The translations under genes were made by a program, and so were the position numbers. A stretch of 64,000 nucleotides of DNA from Dendrocalamus latiflorus (lineage: Eukaryota > Streptophyta > Magnoliopsida > Poales > Poaceae), in assembly GCA_017311315.1 (NCBI GenBank), contig CM029660.1, positions 12,759,430-12,823,429 on the forward strand, written 5' to 3'. The notes under the pieces are model-generated. The model made no database searches. It saw only the letters and a program-made list of their open reading frames with translations, and was not told the origin of the DNA. Positions within the stretch are counted from its first letter, which is position 1; every line of letters begins with the position of its first letter. Shown in pieces: positions 21,753 to 34,144 of the stretch.

Positions 21753-23812
21753 TGAGAGACCATGTGGAGGTGTCCCCATGTTTGTGGTGAGTAATTGACT
21801 CGTGTTCTGGAAAGTTTGAGTTTGATTTGGTTGGTTTGCGCCAAGTCGGTACATGGCGCGGTCTTGTACGGTTGGACTTGGTCGAACGCGGTCGGACGTG
21901 TTTAGGACGCTTATTTTTTTCTCGATCGGTCGTTTGGGCTATTTTGTGTTTGAATGTGTTTCGTTGTTGCTAATGTTGATTATGTTGTTTCGAGCGGTGC
22001 TATGTGACAGTTTGCTTGTCTGTGTGACTGCAGGACTTCGGAGTTGGGTCATGGTGAGGCGTGGTTGGACCGGGACTAGGCACATGAGGTGTTGAGGTCC
22101 AGACGGTTGGAGACGTCGAAGATGATCGAGGCTGCTGAGGTGGTTGCAAGCAGGAGGGACGAGGAACCGGAGTTGGAGCTGCCGGAGGTGGTCACGACGG
22201 GCAACGACGAGGAAGACTGGGACTAGGCTCAAGAAGGAGTTGAGGTTCAGACGGTCAAGATGCCGGGTGCGGTCGTGCGAGGACAGGAAGCTTCCAGGAA
22301 GGTGCGGTAGGGGCATTTCGGTAAAATGCGCAAGGCTGCAAAATGGAAGCGGATTTGGTTGAAGATAACGGGTTGGAGACCCGTTAGTGGATGGCAGTAG
22401 AGAGGTTAGGTTTTGGAGTGGTGTGCTTGTTTCCCTCCAAAATTTGGTTGTGCTATTGGGTAGTGAAGCCCTTTGACCTCTTGCTTCTTTTGTGTGTGAA
22501 GCATGGAGTGGAGTTGGGACTGCAATTCTTGATTTACTATTTGAGAGGGTGAGCTCCCTCTATTTAGCAAAGGGGAGTTGGCAGTGCAGTACTAACAGAG
22601 CTGAAGGAGTGTGTCCTGCGTGTGTTCTTCCCAGTTGGAAGCATGTAGTGTGTTGGTTGTAGAAACACTTCTTCTTTTCCAATTGCGTATGGGTCTGTAG
22701 TGAGATGGTTGTAACGCTTGTGTAATCATTCATCTCTCTGAAATGAATCCATTTGAGTTGTCATGAGTTGCTCAGATTTTCAATTCTTTTCTGCTTTCTG
22801 TTCTTGCTTTTCCCTTTTGGTCAATGAAGTGTTTTGATTTGAATAGCTGCAAATCATCTTCTCTGAACTGGGAATCACCTCAAAGCACCCTTGGCTAGCA
22901 TATTCCCGAGAGAAAAGATTTGAATCAATGTATTTTTCCTGAATGCTCATCTGCAGGTTTCCTCTGTTTCAAAGTGCCTAGGGTTTGAAGGCAGGGCACT
23001 GTGATGTCTTTTGTTTTCCCTTCAAAAGGATGTGCCCCGATGTGAGTTTTCAAGTCCTGAGGTCATTGCTTAGCTGAATTCAAAGTCTCATAAGCTAAAG
23101 ATTCAAGAATGGCAAGCAACTTGGAAATCAGTCTCATCTCCTGTCAGTTTTCAGGTTTCTGCTCAGGTTTTGGTTTCTTCCTCTTTTGGTATGCATTCTT
23201 TTGTTCCTGAGGACTAGCTGCTGTTTAGATTGAAGTCTTGATCTTTTGGCCTGAGAAGAACAACAACATTTCATCAAATTTCCTTGGGCTCTGCATTTCC
23301 AGTATTTACTATGCAGTCGAGTAGCAGCCGGTCGCTTTGCCCTGTTTTCAGGGGGTCGGTCAGACCTCTAGAGTTTGGCCCAATCAGACCAGCCTGTGCA
23401 TGGTGGTCAGACCGGCCACTGCATGGCGGTCAGACCGGCCACTGCATGGCGGTCAGACCGGCCACTGCATGGCGGTCAGACCGGTGGCCCTCGGGCGGTC
23501 AGGCCGGCCACTGACCAGCGGTCTGACCGGCCACTGACCAGCGGTCAGACCGGTGTGGCTCGGGCGGTCAGACTGGCATGGCTTGGGCGGTCAGACCACT
23601 TCCACTATAGCGGTCAGATCTGCCCTGCTCTCTGATGTGTTTTATTTGCTCTGTCTCGCTTAGTTTCTCTTCTGTGTTCTTTTTCTAGTAAACATGAATA
23701 TGTCTTCTTCATAGCTTCTATAGCTATTGGAGAAGAAGATATTGTGGATACTTGGGGGCGATTTTTTAAAAGGCAGCATTCACCCCCCTCTGTTGCCGTT
23801 TTCGATCCTACA
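21753..23812 (+). mobile_element. Copia (Sirevirus-like) solo LTR, 2.06 kb
   Basis: It starts TGAGAGACCATGTGG and ends TTTTCGATCCTACA, with perfect 5-bp duplications AAAAG at 21748-21752 and 23813-23817. The start matches the LTR of the 43-54 kb element (TGCGAGACCATGTGG), and the end shares the CATAGCTTC, GCTATTGGAGAAGAAG and CACCCCCC blocks. No internal sequence remains, so unequal recombination between LTRs is inferred. Confidence 0.85.
23355..23620. repeat. CGGTCAGACCG palindromic minisatellite in the solo LTR
   Basis: About ten units of about 23 bp around CGGTCAGACCGGCCACTGCA. The core GGTCAGACC is self-complementary about its centre. The array sits about 200-450 bp from the LTR 3' end. 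Confidence 0.85.
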
Positions 23813-24815
23813 AAAAGTCTCCATGAGCGCCCCCCAAACGCCTCCAGGAGCACCCCCTCCGCTACCAGATAATATTGGGCTAAGAAGTAGTGGACTAGTG
23901 GTACCTTTCTCCTTTTTCTATTTCTCATAGACAAATTTTGGTTTACGATTTGGTGGGATTGAAGGCGAGAGTTGGGAACATTTAATTCCGACCTGCTAGG
24001 AGCCTAGGACCAGTAATACTAAGTTTTTTTGGATCAAGTCCTCCGCTATGATCCGTTGCATTATAAAATCATCATGGGTATTCAGACACTTAATATTCTT
24101 GTATCTAAATTTTTCCTCATTGTGATGATGGATTTTGATTATGTTATCCCTGATGGATTACTTAAGTGGAAAGAGACGATGGATTCTTGGGGTTCTAAAA
24201 TGATTTCTGCAATTGAGGTACACAGCTCATGCATAACACTATTTCTGAATCAATGCTTCTTGCATTCTATGTGCGGTGATCTTGTATGATATTGATACAC
24301 AACTTGGTTGTCATATGGTTACATAGGTTTGTTGTTGAATGGCTACAATTGGATTTGGCTTGCCAAAAGATGCATTTACCTATTTGATGGAGGTAATGTT
24401 GTAATTATCTGCACTCACTTGTTCTGTTGTAATTTGTAAATCTATTTGAAATGCAAGTTCTTAAAAATAATGCCAAGTCCCAATATTGTGTTGAATCCAT
24501 CAAATTAACAATCCATGTTGGGGAAAAAGATTGCAAGGCCAACTTGCCGTTGTGTTGAGCTCAAAAGAAACTTAAGTTAATAGCAAAGCATGAAGCATCA
24601 CAACTCTAGCAGTTGCCTCTATGTAGAAGCAGAAGCTGGCAGCTGAAAACATCGTGTGGCTCATGAGTCGTTCGAGCCGGCTCGAGCCAGAAAATGAGCC
24701 AAGCCATGCCGGGATTTTAGCTCATTTCTTGAATGAGCCGAGCCAAGCCGCAATTTTGGGCGAGCTCGGCCGAGCCTAGCTCGAGCCAGCTCAGCTCGAC
24801 TCATTTCCACCCCTA

Positions 24816-25643
24816 GGTCGAAGTACCGTGTAATCGTGTGTCAAGTACTCGTGTATTTGAGTACTGTGTAGTCGAAGACCTCGGAATCAGTAAACCGATC
24901 GTAGCTACAGTGAACTGGTTGTAGCAGTCGCAGTCGTGAGTCGAGCTGTGTAGTAGCCGCACAACAGTGAACCGATCGTAGCTATAGTGAACCGGTCGTA
25001 GCAGTCGCAGTCATGAGTCGAGCTATGTAGTAGTTGCACTACAGTGAACCGGTTGTAGCTACAGTGAATCGGTCGTGGATACAGTGAACCAGTCGTAGCA
25101 GTCGCAGTCGTGAGTCGAGCTGTGTAGCAGTCGTAAGCTACAGTAGATGATTGATACTCGTAAGCTAGAGTAGATGGTCAGTACTCATAAGCTACAGTAC
25201 ATGGTCGGTGCTCGAAGACTGGTAGTACCGCTCTGTATGAGTGGTATTACCAGAGAAGCAGTCGAAGTGCTGTGGTTGGAGTCTTGGTCGAAGTGCCATG
25301 GTTGAGAAGCCATGTTCGAGCAGTCGTGGTTGAAGTAAAGTGGTGAGGCACCATGTTTGAGCAGCCATGGGCGAGGCGCAGTGGTCGTAAGTCATCACTA
25401 GATGTCCGAGTAGTGGCTGAGTCAATGAGCTGACCAAGTCATTCGAATCGTGGAGAAGATTTCAGACAATGGTATAAGAATAGGACCTAGTTGTTAGCTA
25501 ATGGACTTAGTGGGTGCGTACCGGTCGTGTGACCGAGTGAGGCTTATTTAAGCCATGTAATCTGTTAAGCAATTTGAGTAGAAATTCTGTCATATTCTTG
25601 AGAATGGATAGAATAGCTATGCTAGATTAGAGGTTGAGGAATT
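24816..25643. repeat. LTR debris with tandem GTCGTAGC / GTGGTCGAAG motifs
   Basis: Repeats of ACAGTGAACCGGTCGTAGC (24890-25100) and GTGGTCGAAGTGCCATGG (25250-25390) precede a block with GGCTTATTTAAGCCATGTAA (25549-25568). This block recurs at 27.44-27.65 kb. The TTATTTAAG could be a promoter TATA element. Confidence 0.6.
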
Positions 25644-27355
25644 TGTAGGATCGAAATCGGCAACAGAGGGGGGGGGGGGGGGTGAATGGTGCCTACAAAA
25701 TCCGCCACCAAGTATCCACAAGTTTTTCTTCTCCGATAGCTATGGGAGCTATGAAGAAAGCGAGTTCATGCTTGCTAGAAATCTAAAGCCAACTCAGGAC
25801 AGAAAAACAAAAAGAGAACAGCGACTAATTTAGAGATTAATTGAGTACACTTACAAGATTAAAGGAGATCTAGAAAACAAGGGAGAAAACAGACAGGAGA
25901 AATCAAACAGAGCAGCTGAAAGAGGAGAGTAATAGCACTGAGAAATCAATACTCTGACAACGAACCACAAGCTTCCAAATTAGCCAAAAGATTGAAATAG
26001 ATCATAAACCAGTAAAGCAGTACTATTCGAACTAATTACAGGTATTTGCCAGAAGAAGGTAGCCGAGACCTAAAAAATCGACAAAGAAATGCAGACCAAA
26101 TAATTGCGGCAAGAAGTAGTACGAGAATGCCTGTCCTGTCCAACTCACATAGAAGATTCGGTTGAATTGCCGTGGATATCTCGGACTGACCAGAGAACAG
26201 AACAGAAAAACTTAATAGATGCTGCTGCTGACTGAGAACTTCAAGACTGAACTGGCCGAAGAAATCAGAGGATTACAGACTGCAAGAAAGACATCTAAAC
26301 GGAGCAGAGGGAACAAAAACCGAATGCACACTAGAACTTCAATTTTTGGACTGACTTGAGCTTGAGAACGAAGGCCTGAAGTTTAAGCAGTAACCAGATT
26401 TTGTCAACAACCAATGGCCGACAAGGTTTCAACCAAAAAGGATAAAATCACAAAAGATTGATCCAGACCCTGACCAAGAGCTTCACAACCTGCAGACCTC
26501 TTTTACTCTGAAAAACTAACCTAACACGAAAAGAAAATCAGCCGAGCAGCACAGAACTAAACCAAAAAAAATAATAAAACATTAAGCTATAGTGGTAACT
26601 GGAAACAAGCAAAACTGAAGCTGCAGCCGAATAGAGTTAAAAAGGCAATCTTGCTGTTGCTGCCGAATAGAACAAAAGGCAAACTTGCTGCCTGTCCGTT
26701 GGTGCATTCTCAAACAAAGTCAGCTCAGAGCAAAGCACTGAAGACTGCCGACAGAAGAAGTACTAGAGAGTCAGCCGAATGCAGCAAGGAACTGACTGCC
26801 AACTGAAACAGAATGAAACCAAAAACAGAAAATACTGAGAACAAACCTTAACAAGGAAATTCAAGTAATTTGCTGCTTCTTCTTAGGACAACTCGACAAG
26901 GCTCTAAGCTAAATAACAAGGCTGATCTCTGGGAGAAGAGCATACAATCAAAACACCAAAGAATCAGAGAAAGTCGATTTTGTCAGGAAGCAAATGACAG
27001 TTTGAGGCAAAATCCATATTTCATGAGAATCCCTCATCTTTTGAGCCTGAAATCTTGGATTTTGACTGGAAATGATATCACATCAGAGATGGAAAAAGCT
27101 GAAGCCATCTAGTGAAGAGAAATCAAGAGCAACAATCTTCCCCTGCCTCCAAAACCCTAGAAGTACACAAAACAGAGGAACTAGACCAAAAGAGCATTCG
27201 AGCAAAATAGCCAACTCAAAACCCTGCTCTTAGACAAGATTTGGCCAAGGGGCCTTTAGGCAATTTCTGAGCAGAGGGATTGGCAGAGAAACAAAATGAG
27301 AAGTCAAATTACAAGACACATGAGCCAAGAGGCAGAAGAGAACCAAAACAGAAAC
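25644..27355 (-). mobile_element. Truncated Copia LTR of the Sirevirus-like family
   Basis: On plus it begins TGTAGGATCGAAATCGGCAA, the complement of the solo LTR end at 23812, and shares the G-run, AAGTATCCACA, and GCTATGGGAGCTATGAAG blocks with the LTRs at 43.3 and 52.9 kb. A further shared block (GAAGCCATCT...GAAATCAAGA) is at about 27105. The expected other terminus is absent and no target duplication was found, so the far end is lost. Exact right limit uncertain. Confidence 0.6.
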
Positions 27356-27833
27356 TGAGAAGCCATGGTTAGAGTTGCAGTCGAAGTGCCGTGGTCAAAA
27401 AGCCATGGTCAAGCATCCGTGGTCGAAGTGAAGTGACGAGGCACCGTGGCCATGGCGTAGTGGTCGTAAGTCGTCACTGGACGTCCGAGTAATGGATGAG
27501 TCAATGAGTTGGCTAAGTCATCTGGATCGTGGAGAAGATCCCGAATAGTGGCATAAGAATAGGTCCTAATTGTTAGCTAGTGGACTTAGTGGGTGCGTAC
27601 CGGTCGTGTGAACGTGTGAGGCTTATTTAAGCCATGTAATATCTTACGCAATTTGAGGAGAAGCTAGTGAATAACAGAAAGAAGAAAAGGCATGTGTTGC
27701 TACAAAAAAGAAGTCTCTCCTACGTTTACTCGTCCTTCCTACTCGTGTGCGTGTGTCGTTCCAAGGGGGAAAGCATGTATGCATTTTCTCCTGGAGAGTA
27801 GCAATTAGAGCTGATGAGTTTAGTTCCAACAAG
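27356..27833. repeat. Second copy of the GTGGTCGAAG LTR block, with 3' terminus
   Basis: 27440-27650 repeats 25370-25580 (GGCTTATTTAAGCCATGTAA). The block runs on to GATGAGTTTAGTTCCAACA at 27833, which also ends a related block at 28723, so CA there is likely the LTR end. Confidence 0.55.
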
Positions 27834-29899
27834 AAGATCAGTCAGTAATTCAATGTTACCGATCGATCGAAACAATGCTAACATTCCATCCTTATGTAGG
27901 TCAAGGCACTATAAAGAAATTAACATTTCGTATGAAAACAATACTAAATGTTCAGTGTATGAAAACATAAGGAAATTAACATTCTGTATAGGAACATTTC
28001 ATTGAATAATCTCATCATTCATTACATTACTAAACATTCTATTCCACGCCGGTTGTTTCATATGGAAACAGGACATGCTAAATGTTTAGTGTATGGGAAA
28101 GGTGTGTATGGAAATGTTCCATATGGAACAAGCCGAGGTTTGTAGGCGCATATGAGATTAGGAGGATCTCAGCATTAACCTCCTCGATCTACTTCCCATG
28201 CCAAGATTTGCTTTCCATGCTGGCTAAATGAAAATAATATTACAGAATAGGCTCGTATGAAATGGAAAGGCCATACTAAATGTACCAAGATTTGCTTCCC
28301 ATGCCGAGATCTGCTTCCCATCACCGATTCGATAGTCGTAGCTACAGTAACTGGTTAGTAGTCATGGTTGGAGAAGCAGTTGAAGAGCCGTGGTCAAGAA
28401 GCCGTGGTCGAGAAGCCATGGTCAGAGAAACAGTGAAAGTCCGTGGTCGGAGTTGCGATCAAAGTGCCAAGGTTGAGTAGCCATGGTCGAAGTGGCATGG
28501 TCGAGCAGCCGTGGTCGAGATGCAGTGGTCGTAAGTCATCACTGGGCATTCGAGTAATGATTGAGTCAATGAGTTGATGACCATTTTCTCCATGGTTGAG
28601 TCAATGAATAACGGCTAAGTTAATGAGTTGCAGTTGTGTGAGTGTGTCATTCCAAGGAAGAAAGAATATGTGCATTTTCTCCTGGCGAGTAGCGATCGAA
28701 GCTGATGAGTTCAGTTCCAACAATGCCATGGTCGAAGAGCCATGATCGAAGTGCCATGGTTGAGGCGCCATGGTAAAAGGACTCGAAATCCTAAGGAGTC
28801 AACTTGGTCAGGAAATTACATGCTAAAACCAATAAGGTGTTATGATACAATGATTGTGGAGCTTAGTTTCCACAATCAACTAAATTCAAGAAGATGAGGG
28901 AGGACATCACTGACCTTGTGTTAGTCCAAGCATGGATGTATTGTGCCGGTGTAGTGGGTCACAGACAACGTTGGGTTAGGGGGTGGGGTCGACGGTGGGC
29001 GCATGACAGGTGTTGTCGGACTGGAGGAGGGTGCGCAGGTCATAGATGTCAGAGGAGGGGGGCAAGGCATGGACTGGAGGGGGGGGGGGGGGGGGTGGAT
29101 GGTGGAGCAGCACCGCAGGAGCTGAGTGGGTTGCGGTCGAAGTGCTGTGGTCGAGAAGCCATGGTCAGAGTTGCAGTCAAAGTGCTGTGTTTGAGCAGCC
29201 ATGGTCGAGGTGTAGTGGTCATAAGTCATTAGATTGGAGGAGGGGGTGCAGGGCACATACTAGAGGGAGGGGGTGGAGTGTGGCGGAGCGTGGAGTGCAG
29301 CAGTGCAGTAAAGCAGGGGGTGGCGCGGGAGTAGAGGGTGGTGGAGCGCGGAGTGGAGCAGAGTGTGGTGGAGCGCGGAGTGCAGCAGTGCAGTGGAGCA
29401 GGGGGTGGCGCGGGAGCAGAGGGTGGCGTCATGAGGACAAAGAGGGATGGAGCGGTAGAGCAAGGGGCCGGGTAGGAGCGGAGGGGGGAGGAGTGGCGGT
29501 GGAGCGGCAGAGGGGGAAGGAGCAGCAATGCAGGGGGCAAAGCGGTGGAGCATAGGGGTGGGGCGGAGTAGTGGAGCAGGGGAGCATTGGGGCGGAGTCA
29601 ATGGATTGCGGGCATGAGGGGCGACGCCGATGGAAATAATCTTATGAAAATGCGTGATTTTTGGGGTGTGGGGGGGGGGGGGGGGCGGTGTGAGGCATTG
29701 GTGCCCAACCAAGCAAACACACGAGGCAGCGGGATTGATAGGACCAACTTGTAATCGTGGACATTGGATGAATTGAATAAACGGTGTAGATATTCAGATG
29801 GCAGGATCAACTTGCAATGTTAGCCATTGGATTATGTTGATCTAACCATCAGGAGAGGAGAGTATTAACGTGGTTGGGTGACAAATGGTTTAATCAAAC
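27834..29899. other. Repeat debris without genes
   Basis: Contains GTGGTCGAAG-type tracts at 28340-28540, 28725-28780 and 29120-29230, a run of about 18 G at 29079-29096, a GGAGTGGAGCAG-type repeat at 29240-29600, and another G-run at about 29670. ORFs on both strands (for example 29046-29712) are products of this skewed composition. Confidence 0.55.
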
Positions 29900-32815
29900 T
29901 AGTGCTTTTTATATTAGTATAGATAATAATAACTATAATACTAATAAAAATAAAAGTGAGCCAATTTTTCCTTTGCCCAGCCGGCCCATCTTTCTTTCTT
30001 TTCCCTTTCTTTTCTTCTTCCTTCCTCTCTGTTTCTGCCCCTGCTTGCTAGTGCCAACATGTGCGCCCAAGCCGCCCAAGGTCTGCTCTTCCCTGTGCAA
30101 AACAGGGCCATCCATGGGCACCCCTCGACCAACACTGAGTTAATTCTGCGTGCAATCAAAACTTTTTGTTTCTTCTTGCCATTTAATTATTCCATTTACA
30201 TTTGATCCCCATTCATCACTTTCCAAAAACATGAATGCAAAAGAAAACATTCGCACAAAGTCGTAATCTCTGCGTTTGTTTTCCCTTCTCCAAGCCTATA
30301 AATTGGAGGCCAAAGCTCACCATCAATCACCATGCAATCCCCAAGATTTTCCCCTACCATTGTGCACTGATGTGCTCTGCCAAAGCCATTGCCCATTCAC
30401 CCGACCATGCCCGTCACCGTACTCCACACTATAACCTCCCTCTCCAGTGAATTTTCAACAAAACTGTTCATGTCATCTCGTGTTCTAGTATCCAAGCAAC
30501 CAATCCTCCAAGTTATTTTTTTGGTGTAGCCATTCACTAGGAATCAAATTCTTCCCCAAAACTGGTGAAAACCGCCGTCTATTCGTCGTCTCTCATGAGC
30601 CATTTTCCAATTCCTCACACCAACACTGTCTCTACCATCTCCTCTACCTGTGCCACGCCTCAATTCGGCCAATGCTTTGCTATGGAGTGCCACCACCGCA
30701 CCACCTCCTTTCTCGCTGATGGTCACCATCTCCCCACCTCTCCCGACTCCCTTTGGCTGAGCCAACCACACGGGAGCATTCCAAGAGCCCACACCGAGCT
30801 CATGCTCACGCCATTCCCCACTGGCCATCGTTGGAATGCTGCCATCGCCGTCCGCACGCACTGTGGTACTGCCCCAATGTTATTTCGGCCATCACAGTGT
30901 GTCGCCACCTCCCATCCCTTCCCCGTGGCCCTTGTGACCCATTTTGGCCATTACCCCGACTTTCCCATGCCTCCTCTCGTCGCCGCCGCCGCCTTCCCCA
31001 TGCGTCACTGCCATGCTCTGCTTCTTCTCTGTTCTCTACTCTCCCTCACATAGTCAATGGTAGAAGGGCCCACTCGTTAGCTTTGATTTTTAATTTTCAG
31101 CCAAAGGAATATTCTCTGGAGTATTCCTTTTTCTTCTTATGTTTCAGCATTTTCTTTTCTAGAAACATTTCAATAGCCCATTCTCCGCTGTCCAAACTTC
31201 GAATCGAGTGATTCAAATTCCTAAATTCATCTAAATTCATATTATACCTCCCAGTACCTATTTTATAATTTTGTGATTTTATTTAAATTTTGTTTATTTT
31301 TGCTATTTTCATATGTAGACTACGACGTTTTGGAGGAGTACGATTTTGCCAATGTTTCTCATCACCAGCATGCAGAGCAAGGAAAGTTACACCATTGATC
31401 ATATTGAATTATTTAAATTATGTTTTAAATTATTATACATGCATATTTTTATTCAAGCATAGTTTAAATTCTGGTTTAAACTTTAGATAATTTCCAATTC
31501 CTTATTTATGGCTAAAATTGACATTGATCACACAATACCTTGTCACCATAGGTAAAACTCTATTTGGTACACTAGTATTGACTAGAAATTTTGTAGAAAA
31601 TCTTATACATGCATAGAACTGATCCTAGGCTTGGAAAATTTTATACATGAAATGATGTTTATTAAAATGTATCCTTGATATTGGAGTGTCAAGAAAGTTT
31701 ATGAAATGCTTAGCAAAATAAAATAAAATATAATTTAGACTTAGACAAATAGTTAGGTGGTGGGTGCTTGGTGGCATAATATGGGTATGTGAAAAGTATG
31801 TCTAATTTAATTAATAACTGGTCTGTGAGCTACTGCTACAAAGCCACATCGTACTACCACAAATCTGATATAGGATAGATTTGACTAATTAATTTGTAGA
31901 TCATAGCCTTGGTTTTGCTACAGGTTGAATGTGGGTGTAGTGGGATCACTGGTAACTCACATGGCGCAAGAGGGGGGCCCCAACTTAGTGAATTCTATGT
32001 TGTGGTGAAACCTTAGTAGGGTTCGACCAAGTTGAAGATTTTTCATTATAAATGCCTTGTGATAATCATTTAGTCGTAGGCCAAAGGAAGTGTGTTATGG
32101 CCGACAATATAAGCTGATTATCTCATATGGGTAAAGTTGTACAACCTCTGTAGAGTGTATGGACTATCTTGGATAGCCGTGCACATGGTCATAGACAAGG
32201 CGAGTAAGGTATTTCACGGATTAGACTTTATTTTTAAAAAAACTTGGTTAAATGTAAGATAATGAGATCTTTTAGAAAAGATGGTCCAGGTGGGATGTAT
32301 GTGGATAGGTTAGAGTTAAGTTGGACCTATACTAATGGTATTTATTTGATTAAATTGTTGTTTTATTTGCTTATTGTATTAAATTTAGCAATCTATATCA
32401 ATTTATAATATTTACTTGTCAATTGGCTTTACACTTAAACAACCACATTATGCCTTGCTATGATAATATCCATGCATGCATTAACTCTGTTATTGGTGTA
32501 ACTTGCGAACTACATTTTATGCTCACCCTTTCTTTATTACTGTTGCTCAGAGGAGGACTGCTACGATTTTGGTGAGGACCTTGATAAGTAAACCGCGTCC
32601 CACAGTTATTTGCCTGTGGGCTGATTGGATGGACTTCTTCATATTATTTTATCTTCTACTATTATTACTTTTATATTTTGCCTACGGGCAGTGGAAATGT
32701 AAACTTGGCCACAAGACCCATACTCTTTTATTATTAATGTTTGTCATTATAGATGATATGTATCTTTGTTATCATTATGTGAACTAGCTTTTCCTGAACT
32801 ACTGTGATTACACAG
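29900..32815 (+). mobile_element. Probable degraded long LTR of the Gypsy-like family
   Basis: A CT-rich gene-like leader with a TATA-like CCTATAAATTGG at 30296 is followed by AT-rich sequence. A tail containing TGATTATCTCATATGGGTAAAG and CTGTAGAGTGTA (32110-32160) matches TGATTATCTCTTGTGGGTAAAG and CTGCAGAGTGTA at 56370-56410. Boundaries were not resolved. The ORFs at 30565-31211 lack motifs. Confidence 0.4.
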
Positions 32816-33302
32816 AGGATCCGAAGGTGTTGTTTTCAAGTCCAACAATGCGGCATATCGTTGAAAAACTGAATCCTATTACTGCACAAATTGCACCACC
32901 GCAGGAGAATTACTATATTATTCTACGCAGTGTTACTGCATAGACTACACCATCGCAGAAGTTGCTGCACTTTTGGAGTCAAAATTTTCACAAATTTAGA
33001 TGTCTCATGTAAGCATGGGCCACACCATTGGAAAGCCTATCAAGTCTAAGTTGCAACGATTTGAGTGGTGCATCATTTGGACTTGCCTGATAAAAGTTAT
33101 GATCATTTTGGTGGAAGTTTCTAGGCTGTCAAATGTTGCGCGAGAATTGAAGAAACTCCTCGAATACCTCACCAACTTGAGTTTTTTAGCTACCCAAGAA
33201 AACCTTTGAACTGGTGGTTAGATTCATATAATGATGTAATATGTTCACACCTAACTATGGGTTGTGCCTGGTATAAATACCCCATGTAATCCTCCACCAC
33301 AA
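32816..33302. other. Spacer before Helitron C
   Basis: No gene seen. GGTATAAATACCCC at 33271 is a plausible TATA box of an unidentified, possibly transposon, promoter. Position 33302 is the A of the Helitron A|T target. Confidence 0.4.
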
Positions 33303-33529
33303 TCTACACTATTAATCCACCAGTTAAAATTATCCTACATCCACCCAACAATTACCTGCTCTACAGTCATGACCTTAACTACGTCCACACCACAATATGC
33401 ACCCAGAATTACACCATCTTAAAAACGTCCGCACCAGATTAACTCTCCTCTATTCTCTCTCCTTACTCAACCATATCCGACGGTCATCTTTCAATGGATG
33501 TGCAGTACCCCTCCCCATCCCGCACCGCC

Positions 33530-34050
33530 TCCCCCCTGGTGAACCCGTGCCGCCGTGCGCCTCCCCTCCCTCATTCTCCGCCGCCACCTGCCTCCTCCGA
33601 TCTCTCTCTCCCCCGGTGTCTCCAAACCCTAACAATCCAATCGCACAGTCGCCACGTTCTCCACCACTCCTCCTCCCTCGCGTCCTCCCCCCACCCCGCA
33701 CCGCCGCGCGCTCGCCTCCTCCCCCCACCCCGCACCGCCGCGCGCTCGCCTCCTCCCCCTACCACTCCACTGCGCCGCCTCCTCCTCCTCCCTCCTCCGT
33801 CGCTCCGCCCTCGCCTCCTTCTCACCCCGCGCCGCCGCCGCCTCCTCCCCCCGCTCCTCCGCTCCGCCACCGCCTCCTCCCACCCTCCGCTCCGCCCCTC
33901 GCCTCCTCATCCCCACCCCGCGCCGCCGCCTCCTCCTCCCCCGCTCCTCCTCCACCGCCCGCGCCGAGGTCTCGGGAGGCGGCGAGATCTGGCCCCGCCC
34001 GCGCCGAGGTCTCGGGAGGCGGCGAGATCTGGCCGCACCCGCGCCGAGGT
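33530..34050. repeat. CCGCCTCCTCC-type minisatellite
   Basis: Degenerate CGCCGCCTCCTCCCC repeats with the 30-bp direct repeats at 33684-33755 and a 42-bp direct duplication around GCGCCGAGGTCTCGGGAGG (33960-34040). Gives spurious Pro/Arg-rich ORFs on both strands. Confidence 0.75.
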
Positions 34051-34144
34051 GAGCCCACTCCCCCGATCTCACGCCGATTTTGGCCGGATTTGGGCAGGAT
34101 GTAAGAATGATTTGGTGTTCCGTTTGTTAGGGTTTTGTACTGGG

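Larger units (their letters stand above)
21598..24404 (+). pseudogene. Fragments of a 2-oxoglutarate/Fe(II) oxygenase-like gene
   Basis: Three pieces in order resemble one plant 2OG-oxygenase-like family. Piece 1 (21598-21752) reads SLKDTVALLVKDP, then AIDNDYFLDVVE, a TGA stop, and YFTRFDD. It is split by the solo LTR (TSD AAAAG) and resumes at 23818. Piece 2 (about 24010-24215) ends GLLKWKETMDSWGSKMISAIE at a GTACAC donor. Piece 3 (about 24331-24394) reads MATIGFGLPKDAFTYLME after a one-base deletion and ends at GTAATG. The family match is from memory. The stop, the frameshift, and the missing iron-binding HxD...H region show it is non-functional cargo of the hAT-like element. Confidence 0.45.
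21155..24815. mobile_element. hAT-like non-autonomous element, 3.7 kb, with captured gene pieces
   Basis: The ends TAGGACTGGAAA and (complement) TAGGGGTGGAAA lie inside 8-bp flanks GGTCAAAG (21147-21154) and GGTCGAAG (24816-24823), 7 of 8 matching. Dense GAGCC/GGCTC motifs occur in both subterminal regions (21160-21320, 24655-24805), as expected for hAT transposase-binding repeats. The interior holds fragments of a 2OG/Fe(II) oxygenase-like gene and a nested Copia solo LTR. No transposase gene was seen. Confidence 0.65.

Noticed and set aside
29046..29712. Gly/Arg- and Pro/Cys-rich ORFs around the G-runs
   Set aside because: Compositional; all frames of the GGAGTGGAGC repeat are open.
33397..34104. 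235- and 314-codon proline-rich ORFs
   Set aside because: Produced by CCGCCTCC repeats; both overlapping frames and the reverse strand are open, and only the terminal J-domain part is real.
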